Origin: Scilla litardierei
Taxonomy: Eukaryota > Streptophyta > Magnoliopsida > Asparagales > Asparagaceae
Reading direction: 5' to 3'
Length of the DNA: 64,000 bases
NCBI GenBank assembly: GCA_030789695.1
Contig: CM061132.1
Location: 147,258,597 to 147,322,596, forward strand
Shown: one piece after another, positions 21,039-31,134 of the stretch
Numbering within the stretch: position 1 is the first letter of the stretch
Layout: each line of letters opens with the position of its first letter
Made by a program: the position numbers and the translations under genes
The notes under the pieces: model-generated
What the model saw: only the letters and a program-made list of their open reading frames with translations
The model's database searches: none
Told to the model about the DNA's origin: nothing

Positions 21039-22993
21039 AATACAATAACGAAAATAATTCCTATCTTTCTAACTCTTATCTCTAAAATTTTAACCAAAAT
21101 CACATCTTAAAAAAATCCTGTCAAAGTCCCCTAAAACATTCTTTCAAAATCCCCTTTAATAAAAACTCTTTCAAAAAATCCCTTCACATTCTCCATTCTC
21201 TCTTCCCTTCACAAATTTCCACCCTCCCCTTCACAAAATTTTTACAGCACCAACATTTTTTTTCAAAAACTGTGTGTTTTTTGGTTCCTTTGTCTTCTTC
21301 ATTCCTTCTTCTTGTAGGTGGAGCAATGGTGGAAGAGGGGAGGGCCAAGGGAGCAAGGACCAAGGGAGGAAGGAGAGGATGGGCTGGTGGTGGGGTGGTG
21401 GCCGTCGCCGGTCGCTGGAAAAACTCCAGATTTTTTTTTGTTTCTTTCTTTTTTTTGATTGATTCATGGGTAGAATCAATGGGGGGATGGAGAGAGAGGG
21501 AGGTGGAGGCCATGGGATTGTTTCCGGAGGGGGTAAAGATCGCCGGAGATGACCATGGTGGAGGTGGCCATGGTGGGTTTTCATGGGTTTTGTTTGGGTT
21601 TTTAGAGAGAGATAGAGAGAGATAGAGAGGGGTTGAGGGATGGAGAATGGGAGAGGATGGTGGGGGCTCACCGGAGATGGAGGAGTTCGCCGAAAAGTTG
21701 GCCGGAGCTTCGTCGGAGGGGAGGTTGAAGATGGCATGAGAAGAGGGATTAAGGGGGTATAAATAGGGTTAAGAAACTAATTGTAAATTAAGTAATTAAA
21801 ATTTAGTCAAAAAGTGGCATTAAATGAAAAGATTATGATAAGATTAGCTTTTTGACTAATTTAGGAAAATGTTAAACGTATCACTCCTCATATGTTTGTC
21901 ATGGTTAGGGTAATTAGTAATTAGGTTAATGTAATTAGTAATTAGGCAAGGTAATTAGCGATGGTAAAATTTGTAACAAAATTACGATTTTGCCCCTACT
22001 AGTAAACGTGTCCGAAAAATTACGAAAACATACCCACGGATTCGTATCATCACGAGGACCGTGAATACGAAGTCTGATTCGCGATTTGAACTACGAAAAT
22101 ACGAGTCGTGGGCCAAAACGTTTAGAAAGCGGATTAACAGGTTCTCTACTGATTTGTTGTCGAAAAATTACGAAATTAATGTCAGAAGCCCTAAATGATT
22201 ATAGAATGATACCGTAGAAGTTTGAAAACATTTTGATGATGTTTGTATAGAAAATTAATTCATTAAGCCAAAACGGTAATAATTGAAAATGAATTTTTAT
22301 CGGATTATTTAGAGGTATTCGATGAAACCCGAACTTACTAAAATACCCCATAACTACTTTAATACTTCAAAATATTTTTATAAGGAATTTTTGAAATCAT
22401 AAACTACAGACGAAAAATAGTTTAATAGGTTAAACACACAAATTATCGTGCTGATGGAAACAGTCCGTTACAGAGCCACCAAAATACCTCGAAGCTCTAA
22501 CCCACGAGAGTGGTACGAATTGAGAGCATTCAAACCACGAGAGTGGTGAGATTATTGTAGATCCTTAATGCACGTATTGTATGCACCTACTGGCTAATAT
22601 GATACATTAGATTCATGGTGCTTAGAACCATGAATTCACTTCCCAGATGCTACAATCCCCAATTAAACCAACGCAACGTAAGAGTCCTAACCTAGCATCG
22701 ACATCTGACGGTCCTAGTGGCGAGTCCTAAAGCCCTAGTCTTTTGTATTTTATTTCCCTCTTTCTTTGTGTGGAACCCCATATTTGCAACATCGAGTGAC
22801 ACGACGTTCGCATCCATCACCATCACGACCCTCCACATTCCACATCCACCAATAAACCCGCAAGTCTAACTCAACCTAGGAGTAGATAGGTAGTATAGCA
22901 CCGCTTCCCCGTGTTCGAAACCCGCTTGCCACTATACCGTGCGCTTGCGGTAAACGACATCGTTCGGGGTTATATTCCAGACGCATCACCGAG

Positions 22994-24979
22994 CAACCCC
23001 CACTGACCTCCTTCAATCACCGGTAGCCCCCTTCGATCATTGAAGTTCACGCGCGTCGCCGAGCTCGCGTGTTTTCCCCCGACGTTGTCGCCGCCGTGAA
23101 GATCTGTTGCGCTACATGCAACGGGAGAGATCTCGAAATTTGCTTGCTGTTTCGTGCCTCCACCTCGCTGTTCGGAAGTGTCTCGCGGTGCTACCCACGG
23201 CCGAGATGTTGCTGACGACGCAGATCCATCGCCGTTCAGACCCGACATCCGCTTTTCGATCAACGTCAAAAGGTTAGTCATCTAACACGTAGTAAGAACC
23301 CCCCACTGTAGCAAATCGAAAACTTAATCTAAAAATCATCAAAAATAATTAAATTTCATTTTTGCTCCTTTAAAACATTGCAAAATATTAGACATCGATG
23401 AAGGACTGAATATCTGTGCATATAGGATAGATCGTCGATTAGACTGAACCAAAACAAAAATGTATCTGTGACTGCTAGGATAGCCCCGTTGAACCTAGAA
23501 ATGAACTCTAATAGGAATGATGAAAAACATGTCCTGACATCGCTGTTGACTCGTTTTAGACGGACACTCGCTGACGCACCGCTTCGACGAGACGCTCCAG
23601 GCAGACGATGCACTCGCCGCCGCAGGTAAGTGTTTACACTTGTGTACTTACGGTCACGTTTAGGCCATCTCCCTCTTAGATAGTTACAGTACACTTAGAG
23701 AGAACCGAACGTGAAATGATAGCGTCCGGGACCCCCTTGTAGCTTAGACTTGACGACGAAGTCTAAGCACAAACAACAACAACAACTGACACCATAGGTT
23801 TCCTCTGTGGGTGCGTGTGTGTGGACCCCTTAGAAACAACAACAACAAACTGCTACCATAGGTTTCCTCTGTGTGTGCGTGCGTGTGGACCCCCTAAAAT
23901 GAACAACTCTCATCCATTCTCGTCATGTCATGTAACTCTCATTCATTCTCGTCTTGCCATGTCATATCATGTATTGCATAAGCCTGCGGGCGAATAGGGC
24001 ACTCTCCAAGCTAGAGAGAGTGATCCCTTGTCACGATTGGAAATGGATAAGCCTGCGGACAAATAGGGCACTCTCCAAGCTAGAGAGAGTGATCTCTTGT
24101 CCGATTGGTAATGGATAAGCCTGCGGGCAAATAGGGCACTCACCGAGTGAGTGGGTGATCCCTTGTCATGTCTTGTCTTGTGCACTTGGGTTTGAGGTAG
24201 GGTTGAGCGATCGCACGGGGAGAGGGTATGGCCGCCCTCAAACCATAAGGCGTGAACCCTTCGAGTCACACATGTCTTGTCTTGTCTTGTCTTGTCCTGT
24301 TCTGTCTAGCTTAGTCCCGTAGCCGGTAGCACACGCTACGGCTACTACCTGTTACGTTTTACTTTCTTGCACCGCTTTACTTTCTGCATGGTATAACTAT
24401 CCTGTAATAACAACAGCATGTTAATCAACCAATAAAATGTTGCTCTAAATTACATTACACTTGCAGTAGAGTCTAACCCTTTCTTGTAGACTTTACCTGA
24501 CGTACAGTTCCTTTTCTCTTGGATGCTGTACGTCAGGTGTTGAGCCGGAGTACGTGGACGAGCCGGACATACCTGAGTACTTGGAGCCAGATGACGTCGA
24601 CCTGGAGTACGTTCCTGACAAGAACCAGACCTAGAGGTCCCTCACCGTTGCAGACTTTCAGAGGTTACTACTTTCTAGTTGGGTGCGTAGCACCACTTTA
24701 CTTTTTTGCCTAGGTTGGGTGCTTGCACCATTTGTTTCCTTTCTGTAGTTGTTGTCATGCTTAGGCTTCTTTTATTAGACTTGTCATATGCTGAATATTG
24801 TCTCTTTTATAAAATGAATGCATCTTTCTTTCTATACTTTTGTTGTTCCGAATTATATATATGCAAGAACCTGTAATTTTTAAATGGTTGACGCTTATTG
24901 GGTTTGGGCTTCTCAGCCCCGGCCCATGCGGACCTTCGTCACGTCTCGCTTCCGGCGTTTTGAGAAGCGGGGCGTGACA
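22994..24979 (+). mobile_element. 3' LTR of element G, right part
   Basis: It continues G's LTR after solo LTR B and contains the uninterrupted TCGATTAGACTG site (23435) into which A inserted in the other LTR. The three tandem units are at 23973-24170 and the acidic frame at 24539-24634. It ends GGGGCGTGACA at 24979. 22994-23300 is GC-rich with no supported gene. Confidence 0.8.
24539..24634 (+). CDS. Short acidic reading frame, second LTR copy of element G
   Basis: A 31-codon frame (VEPEYVDEPDIPEYLEPDDV...) ends in TAG at 24632, after 'gtacgtcag'. It differs from the first copy by M-to-L and E-to-K. Confidence 0.4.
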   Translation, partial: VEPEYVDEPDIPEYLEPDDVDLEYVPDKNQT

Positions 24980-25170
24980 TTGTCCCGGTCTAAACACAGA
25001 TTCAAACCGCTTCGAAATCGGAATCCAAACAAGCGCAATAAGTCTAGTTAAAAGCGTTTAATAAAAAGCCCAAAAGCCAGGCCCAAAGTCTTTTTTGTTG
25101 TTTGAGAAACAAACAAAAAATAAATAAATAAAAAGGATGGCATGTACTTTTGACCCGGCCCTTAGAGATC

Positions 25171-25330
25171 AGGCGCCCAACAATTGGGCGCCTGAAGCGC
25201 CAAATTTAAGGGCGCCCAAAATGGGTGCCCTAATTGCGCAAGTTGGCACGCGCCAGCTTGGGCGCGTGCCTGGCATGCACCCGAGCTGGGAGCACGTGCT
25301 TGACAGCAGGGGGGCCCACTTGTGGGCCCC
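25171..25330. repeat. Run of four near-perfect GC-rich hairpins
   Basis: Stems are 25171-25180/25184-25193 (AGGCGCCCAA, 3-nt loop), 25210-25218/25222-25230 (9 pairs, one G-T), 25245-25254/25261-25270 (GGCACGCGCC, 6-nt loop) and 25311-25319/25322-25330 (GGGGCCCAC, 2-nt loop). A palindrome AGCACGTGCT lies at 25291. Confidence 0.85.
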
Positions 25331-25650
25331 AGTCCTTGGGTTTCGAACCATATGTGCAGATTTTTGGGCGACAGCTCAGTTTTTCAAAAAAAACTGGCTT
25401 TGGGCTGATCTTTGAACACACGTTTGAGGGGTCAAACGAACTAGGATTGACGCGTCGTTTTTTCCTACGTGTTCACCATTCAGTGCTCTTCGATTTGATA
25501 GATCGTATCAAATGTGAAGCTCGACGGTGAGGGAGTTAAAATTCAATGAAGTTTGGCCTTTTCTTTAAGGCAAACTAACTCGAATTATTTACTCCAAAAC
25601 ATTTAGTCCCACATCTGAAGTGGAGTAAAGGGGAGGGGTCAGCTGTCTAT

Positions 25651-25662
25651 ATAAATAGGGGC
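25651..25662 (+). promoter_or_regulatory. TATA box of the LTR-like sequence
   Basis: CTATATAAATAGGGGC, about 320 bp downstream of the hairpin cluster. Confidence 0.45.
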
Positions 25663-26939
25663 ATGCCCTCCTCCTCATAACTCGTCCCAAGATCTAGATC
25701 TGAGCGGCTCCCAAAAGTTTGGAGCACGCTCGGATCTAAGCTTAAAATAAATATTTTCCTCTCCCTAAATTTCTGCCTTGCTCCTGAAGGGCTCTAACAA
25801 AGCCACGAAGGGGCTCTGATCGGATCCGAAGTCTTGACGGAGAATCCACTCAAGTGAAACTTTCTTCGGCGCGTGGTTGGCTCAGCGACATGGGGGTTAC
25901 TCGCGTCGAGACGCGGTGCGGTTCGGGAAGCGGTTCGGCTCGGGACCAGGAGCAGCTCGCGAAGCGGTTCAGCTCAGGACGAGGAGCGGCTCGGGACGCG
26001 GTTCGGTACACCTTGCCGGTGCAAGCAAGGTTCTGGGTATGTAGTTTAATTAAGCATAGTATTTATATTATTGCAGTAGCTTAGATCTAGCTTGGGGTGG
26101 TCAGACCCACCTCAAGATAGTATAGATTCTGGCTAGGGTCTTGATATCCTTAGAGCTTGCATGTTAAATAGTTTAACATTTTTCCACTGCTTACTTTTAT
26201 TTTGCCCCTATCGTCTGTCTGACGTAGGATGGGCGTAGAAATGTGCCCTAAGGGTCCATCAAACCCCATCAGATACACCCAATGTGTTGCTAATAAGTTG
26301 GCTTTAAAAAATGTAAAATGTATTTTGCACTTCGTAGGGCTCGTGGGTAATGATTCATGAAATGTATGCAAGTTGTATGGTTGAGAAGGATAAATTATAG
26401 GATGCATTTTATGTTGGGTGAATTTGCCTAACATAGCAGTAGTATTACGATGTCCCTAAATATATGAACCTTACTTAATATTAGCCCAATGATGAGACAA
26501 GTTCATTGCCTATAAGGTGTTCGGGATTTGGATTGATGATGCAACGTTGGTAAATTGCTAGGGTATGCTTGAAGTATGTCAAGAAACCAACAATGAAAAT
26601 TAAATGATTAATAATTTGAGGGCAATTGTATATGGATTCATGATTGGCTTGGACATGATTGGTGGGTTGATGTTTCATTTGGTATGCAATGAAATTTTTA
26701 GGCTTGAAATAAAGGAATATAAATATTTTGGTATATGTTTCAATGTCATATTAAAGTTGTGATTTCCCAGATAACTTATTTTTTCTTTGTATGTAGCATT
26801 AATCTTTTATTAATTTAGTGATGTCATATCACGACGCACGTTTTTTATGTTTATATGTCCATTGCATGATTTTATGATTAAAGCAAATGTCTTTTACAAC
26901 TTATTATTGAATCTATGTTTGATGCAAATAAGGGTTAGA

Positions 26940-27725
26940 TGGATGAAAGTGGAGAAAGTTCGGGTTGTTCAACGTGTACATCGGCCGTGGCGGCAATCAT
27001 TTTTACCATAATATTTACCTAGGGAGCTGTCGGAGATGCGTGATATTTATAGAAAATCACACATGCGTAGAATTCTATATGGTTGTGATAGTAGTTGTTT
27101 ACACTACTTACAAATGCGCAGACATGCTTTCCTGAATCTTGCAACTTTAATGCGAGAAAGCGGGATTCTCAAAGACACTTGTCATGTTGCAATCGAGGAG
27201 CAGTTGGTAATGTTTCTTCATATAGTATGGCACAAGTCAAAGAACAGAGTCATGCAAGTTGATTTTATAAGGGCCGGAGCGATAGTTAGCAATTACTTTA
27301 ACAAGGTGATGTATGCAGTTTGTACCCTTCGTGATAGGTTCAGGAAGCAAGCCACAAATGAGACACCACTAGAGATAATCAATAATCCTAATTGGTTCCC
27401 ATATTTCAAGGTCAGTGTTTTTCTTAATAGCTGGAATTAGAGTTAAATGATTTATGGCGATGTCAAAGTGAGCGTTATTGATTACAATGTAGGATTGCAT
27501 TGGTCTAATTGATGGGACCCGCAACGATGCCATGCTTCCTGACAAACTAGTACCACGATTTAGAGGACGTAAATGGGTTACGCAAAATGTGCTTCCAGCT
27601 GTAACGCCAAACAAAAGATTCACGTACGTAATGGCCGGGTGGGAAGGTTCAGTGAATGATTTCACTATCCTGAAAGATGCGTTGTTATTACCCCCACCCC
27701 ATGGGCTGCGTGTGTATGAAGGTAA
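26940..27725 (+). pseudogene. PIF/Harbinger transposase (HARBI1-like) pseudogene, 3' truncated
   Basis: Readable conserved blocks are MRRHAFLNLATLMRESGILK, then EEQLVMFLHIVWHKSKNRV, then SNYFNKVMYAVCTLRDRF up to PYFK. A spliceable 83-bp intron follows (27411-27493, GTCAGT...TGTAG). After it come DCIGLIDGTRNDA (first catalytic Asp block), FRGRKWVTQNVLPAVTP and TYVMAGWEGSVNDFTILKDA (second Asp block). The start MDESGESSGCS at 26940 reaches a stop before the conserved part. The third catalytic block is missing after about 27720. Confidence 0.8.
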
Positions 27726-27829
27726 TATGCGCATTGAGAGACGAGAAGGATCCTCCTCTGTCTGTTGTTGGGAACTTTTATGCGCATCTACCGTTTTTCT
27801 CCATGCACATACCCCCTGTTAAAATTAGG

Positions 27830-28160
27830 TAGTTGAGCGCGGTGAGTAAAAAGTGTTGGACTAACCGAATTTTCTTAGTGTGCATTACAGCCAAATTGTT
27901 TTATTAGCCTCATGTTGTGTGCAGGAAGAATTTTTACGACTGGTTACACTTTTACTCATCGTGCACAACATTCAAATTTGCATGTTGTGCACTGAGTAAT
28001 TTTAGATTATATGACTAAAATTACTCAATGCGCACAACAGGCAAAAATTTCTCAACATGCACAAAAAACAAAAATTTTGCATGTTGTGCGCATTGAAAAA
28101 TTTACTTCCATTAACAAAATTACTCAATCATTGTGCACAACAGTGAGCAAAATCACGGTC
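27830..28160. repeat. MULE subterminal repeats, left cluster
   Basis: Copies of 'GCGCACAACAGGCAAAA' and its inverse, each next to 'ACTCA/TGAGT' and AT-rich spacers, occur in both orientations. The same units cluster at 43190-43770 and 48890-49400. Confidence 0.65.
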
Positions 28161-28689
28161 TATGAATGCGAACAGGCCCACAGTCGACAAAAAGACAACG
28201 TGCGAAAATCTTGGAGCTAGGGTTTGATAATTTCCGAAGAATTCCGTAGAATTTGTCGATCACAACAAAAAAATCAGAAGATTTCTTCAAAGAGCAAAAG
28301 AAGGAGAAATGCGTGAGCACTAGAATTAGGGAATTTTTGCCCTAAAATTGTCGAAGGATAATTACGAGTCGTTACAGTTGGTAAGTAAGTAATTGCTATG
28401 TGGTATATGATAATTCTTTTTTGGTAAAAATTGATTGTTGTTAATTAAAGCAGATAAATTAATCTGAAAGAGATGGATTCATATTATATTGAGATGATCG
28501 TAGAAGATAAACAAAAATGCAATGTACGAAATTTTTAGCTCTCTGTTCTTCAATAATAACGTAATAAATTTACGTAATGTAGATAGTGTAATGTAGAAAG
28601 TTACATGTAATTTTCTATAAATAATAATATATTAGTATGTTTACTGCAAAATTCAGGATAATGTAGCAGATGTTCATCAAGATTATACA

Positions 28690-31134
28690 ACTGAGTTTAC
28701 AACCATGCAAACATTCAAAAGTAAAGAGGCGCTTGTTAATTGGATAAAGGAAATTGTGAGAGCAACTTAGATTGTGGTTGTGACTCGGTCTTCGAATATG
28801 AGTACATTGGGCAATGTCTCCCAACACTCTACTTCGCATGTGAAAAAAGCGAAAAGTATCGAGAACACATGAGGAATATGGAGAAAAAGACCAAAAATCT
28901 TATGGGAACCAGGAAGTGTCAATGTACTTTTTCATTGAAGGCTAATAGGGTTGGGAACAAAGATGAGTACAATTTGTCGGTCATATGTGGCATGCACAAC
29001 CATCCAACCACGATGTACCACGAAGAACATTCATATGATGGGAGGTTGACTTGAAGGAGATGTGCACGTTGAGAGACTTGTCCAAAAACATGGTGAGGCC
29101 AAGAAAAATTATTCAATTTCTAAAGGAAAAAGATATGTGTAATGCAACTACAATCAAATCAATATATAATGCCGACATAGGATCAAAGCTGCGGAAATGG
29201 CTGTGAGAACACAAATGCAACAACTTATGAAGATCTTGGATAATCAGAATTACATTGAGTATCATACTGTGGATGAAGAGAACTCAACCGTGAGGAGTTT
29301 GTTTTGGGCACATCCCAAGTCGATTGATTTATTACGTGCATTTCCAGAATTTTTAATCGTGGATTGCACGTATAAGGCGAACAGATACAGGCTACCACTG
29401 TTGGAGATTATAGGTGTTACCTCCACTGAAATGACATTCGCAGCCGCATTTTGTTACATGGAGGCCGAACGGGAGGATGGTTATATATGGGCACTGGATA
29501 AGTTGAGCTCGTTACTCGATGAAAATACGATGCCGAGAGTTATTTTGACTGATAGAGAGCTTGCCCTTATGAATGCAATTAGGACAGTATTCTCCTCTGT
29601 CCAAAACCATTTATGTAGATGGCACATTTCTAAAAATGTTTTGGCCAATTGCAAGAAACTTTTTGAAGTTAAAGAAAAATAGGATGATTTCATATCAAGC
29701 GGTAATCTTTTGATGTTGGCAAGAACAGATGAGGAGTATGGTGAAAAACTCAATGCATTGGAGAAAAATTTCAACGCTTACCCAAAGGCCATTAGCTATA
29801 TAAAGACGACGTGGTTGAAAAATTTCAAGGAAAAGTTCATTTCTCTATGGACTGATAGCAATCTACATTTGAGCAATGTCACAACCAACACATCTGAGAG
29901 TTCACATGCTAAGCTGAAACGGCACTTGGGTTCCTTGGCATGCAGTTTTGCCTCTTCATGGTCCACCATTCATGCTTTGCTAGAGTTGCAGCATACAGAT
30001 ATCAAGGCCTCGTTTAAGAGATCAAAGCTCATGTTGCAACATAGAATGACGGGGTACTTATACATTGAGCTGATTTATTTTACGGCCAATAATGCGATGA
30101 ATATAAATTTTCAGTAAGCATCACAGGCTGATTCCACTGGGACAGACCAAAACCAATGTGATTGTCTAGCTAGGCGCATTTATGGCTTACCATGTGCCCA
30201 TGAGATGGGCCAATACAAAAGGAAAAGTCAACCCATTTCTTTAGAGGTCATACATCCACATTGAAAGAAGCTAGACATAGAGCCGAAGAAGGAAGTGATC
30301 TCCGAAAAGGAAGTGTTGTTAAATGATGAGTTAGATCGCATCTATAGGCATTACACATAGCTTGATGGGAATAGGAAGATGGAGCATTTAATAAAAATGA
30401 AGGAGTTATAAAACCCGGAGACAAATTTACTCAATGAGACGAAGGTGAAGGTTAAAGTGAGGGTTAGGAAAAATTGGGAAAGAAGATATCTGATACATCA
30501 ACCACTCGGGACCCATCTCATTTTGAGAGAGTCTTATCAGATGAAGTTATTGCTCTGCTCCCACTCCAATTGAAGGATATATGCCAAGAGGAAGAGGAAG
30601 AGGAAGATTGGTAAGAGGCCCTGGAGATAGAAAGATATGGTGTATAGGTCCACTGCAGCTTCACAAAGCATATTAGAAAGTATAGCAGAAAGTATACCAT
30701 TTATTGAGCATTTTCCCGATAAAGTTATACAATTTATTAGGCAAGTCACTAATGTCAAGTCAGATGGTAACTGTGGATACATGGCAATAACTGCTCTATT
30801 TGGCATGTGGGATGACAATTGGAAGCAAGTCAGAACAGATTTGCTCGGTGAGTTAAATACACATTATAATTTGTATATTAAAGTTATGGGTGAAAAAGAT
30901 GTTCAGCATACTAAAGTGGAAACTGCATATATGGAGGAAAATCCCATGAACAAATTTCGGATGACCATGCTAGAAGTGGGACATCTCAAATCAAGTTTTT
31001 ATAACTGTGTGCTACATTTGTTATCGCGCGCGCGCCATTTTTGCATCTAAGAACTGCTACATAACCATTGCAGACACATAGACATATATTGATTAGTTTT
31101 GTGAATAATAATCACTTTATACAGGTTCACCTTG
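28690..31134 (+). pseudogene. MULE transposase with FAR1-like, SWIM and OTU domains (copy A), degraded
   Basis: Domains in order: FAR1/WRKY-GCM1-like zinc finger (TRKCQCTFSLKANRV...CGMHNHP, 28910-29010); MULE transposase core (FLIVDCTYKANRYRLPLLEI, MPRVILTDRELALMNAI, HLCRWHISKNVL, 29330-29640); SESSHAKLKRHLG near 29900; SWIM finger CDCLARRIYGLPCAHEM (30160-30210); and an OTU-like protease start with VKSDGNCGYMAITALFG (about 30750), where Cys of DGNCG is the family's catalytic residue. Several stops and frame changes break the gene. The copy ends at 31134, where LTR D begins. Confidence 0.82.

Larger units (their letters stand above)
10601..22472 (-). mobile_element. Full-length chromovirus (Ty3/gypsy, Tekay/Del-like), element I
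   Basis: The element has two LTRs (10601-13883 and 18588-22472) ending TGTCACG...CCGTTACA on the plus strand, with 5-bp TSD GAGCC at 10596-10600 and 22473-22477. The minus-strand coding order is gag with two zinc knuckles, protease, RT, RNase H, integrase and a C-terminal chromodomain-like tail. Gag-pol carries nonsense codons at 18346-18348 and 15716-15718 and two intron-like interruptions. It is inserted into solo LTR B. Confidence 0.93.
18588..22472 (-). mobile_element. 5' LTR (in sense) of element I, carrying a hAT insertion
   Basis: 3,885 bp on the genome; about 2,822 bp without the hAT and its duplicated 8 bp. It is colinear with 10601-13883. In sense it holds a TATA-like box near 21765 and a Pro/Ser-rich leader frame from 21737 (MPSSTSPPTKLRPTFRRTPP). 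An acidic frame ends at 18958. Confidence 0.9.
9158..22988 (+). mobile_element. Solo Athila/Tat-like LTR (B), split by chromovirus I
   Basis: The left piece is 9158-10600 (TGATGTGTCATT...) and the right piece is 22478-22988 (...TTCCAGACGCATCA), about 1.95 kb together. TSD CCGAG is at 9153-9157 and 22989-22993. The end 'ccgtgcgcttgcggtaaa' matches that of LTR A. No internal region is attached, so this is a solo LTR left by LTR-LTR recombination. It contains palindromes at 9665-9905. Confidence 0.85.
24980..26150 (+). mobile_element. LTR-like sequence of an unassigned retroelement
   Basis: It starts TGTCCCGGTC right after LTR G. It contains a hairpin cluster (25171-25330), a phrase 'cccacatctgaagtggagta' and a strong TATA box (TATATAAATAGGGG near 25651), followed by a leader-like region. 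The 3' boundary, primer site and TSD were not found, so assignment rests on promoter-like layout only. Confidence 0.4.
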
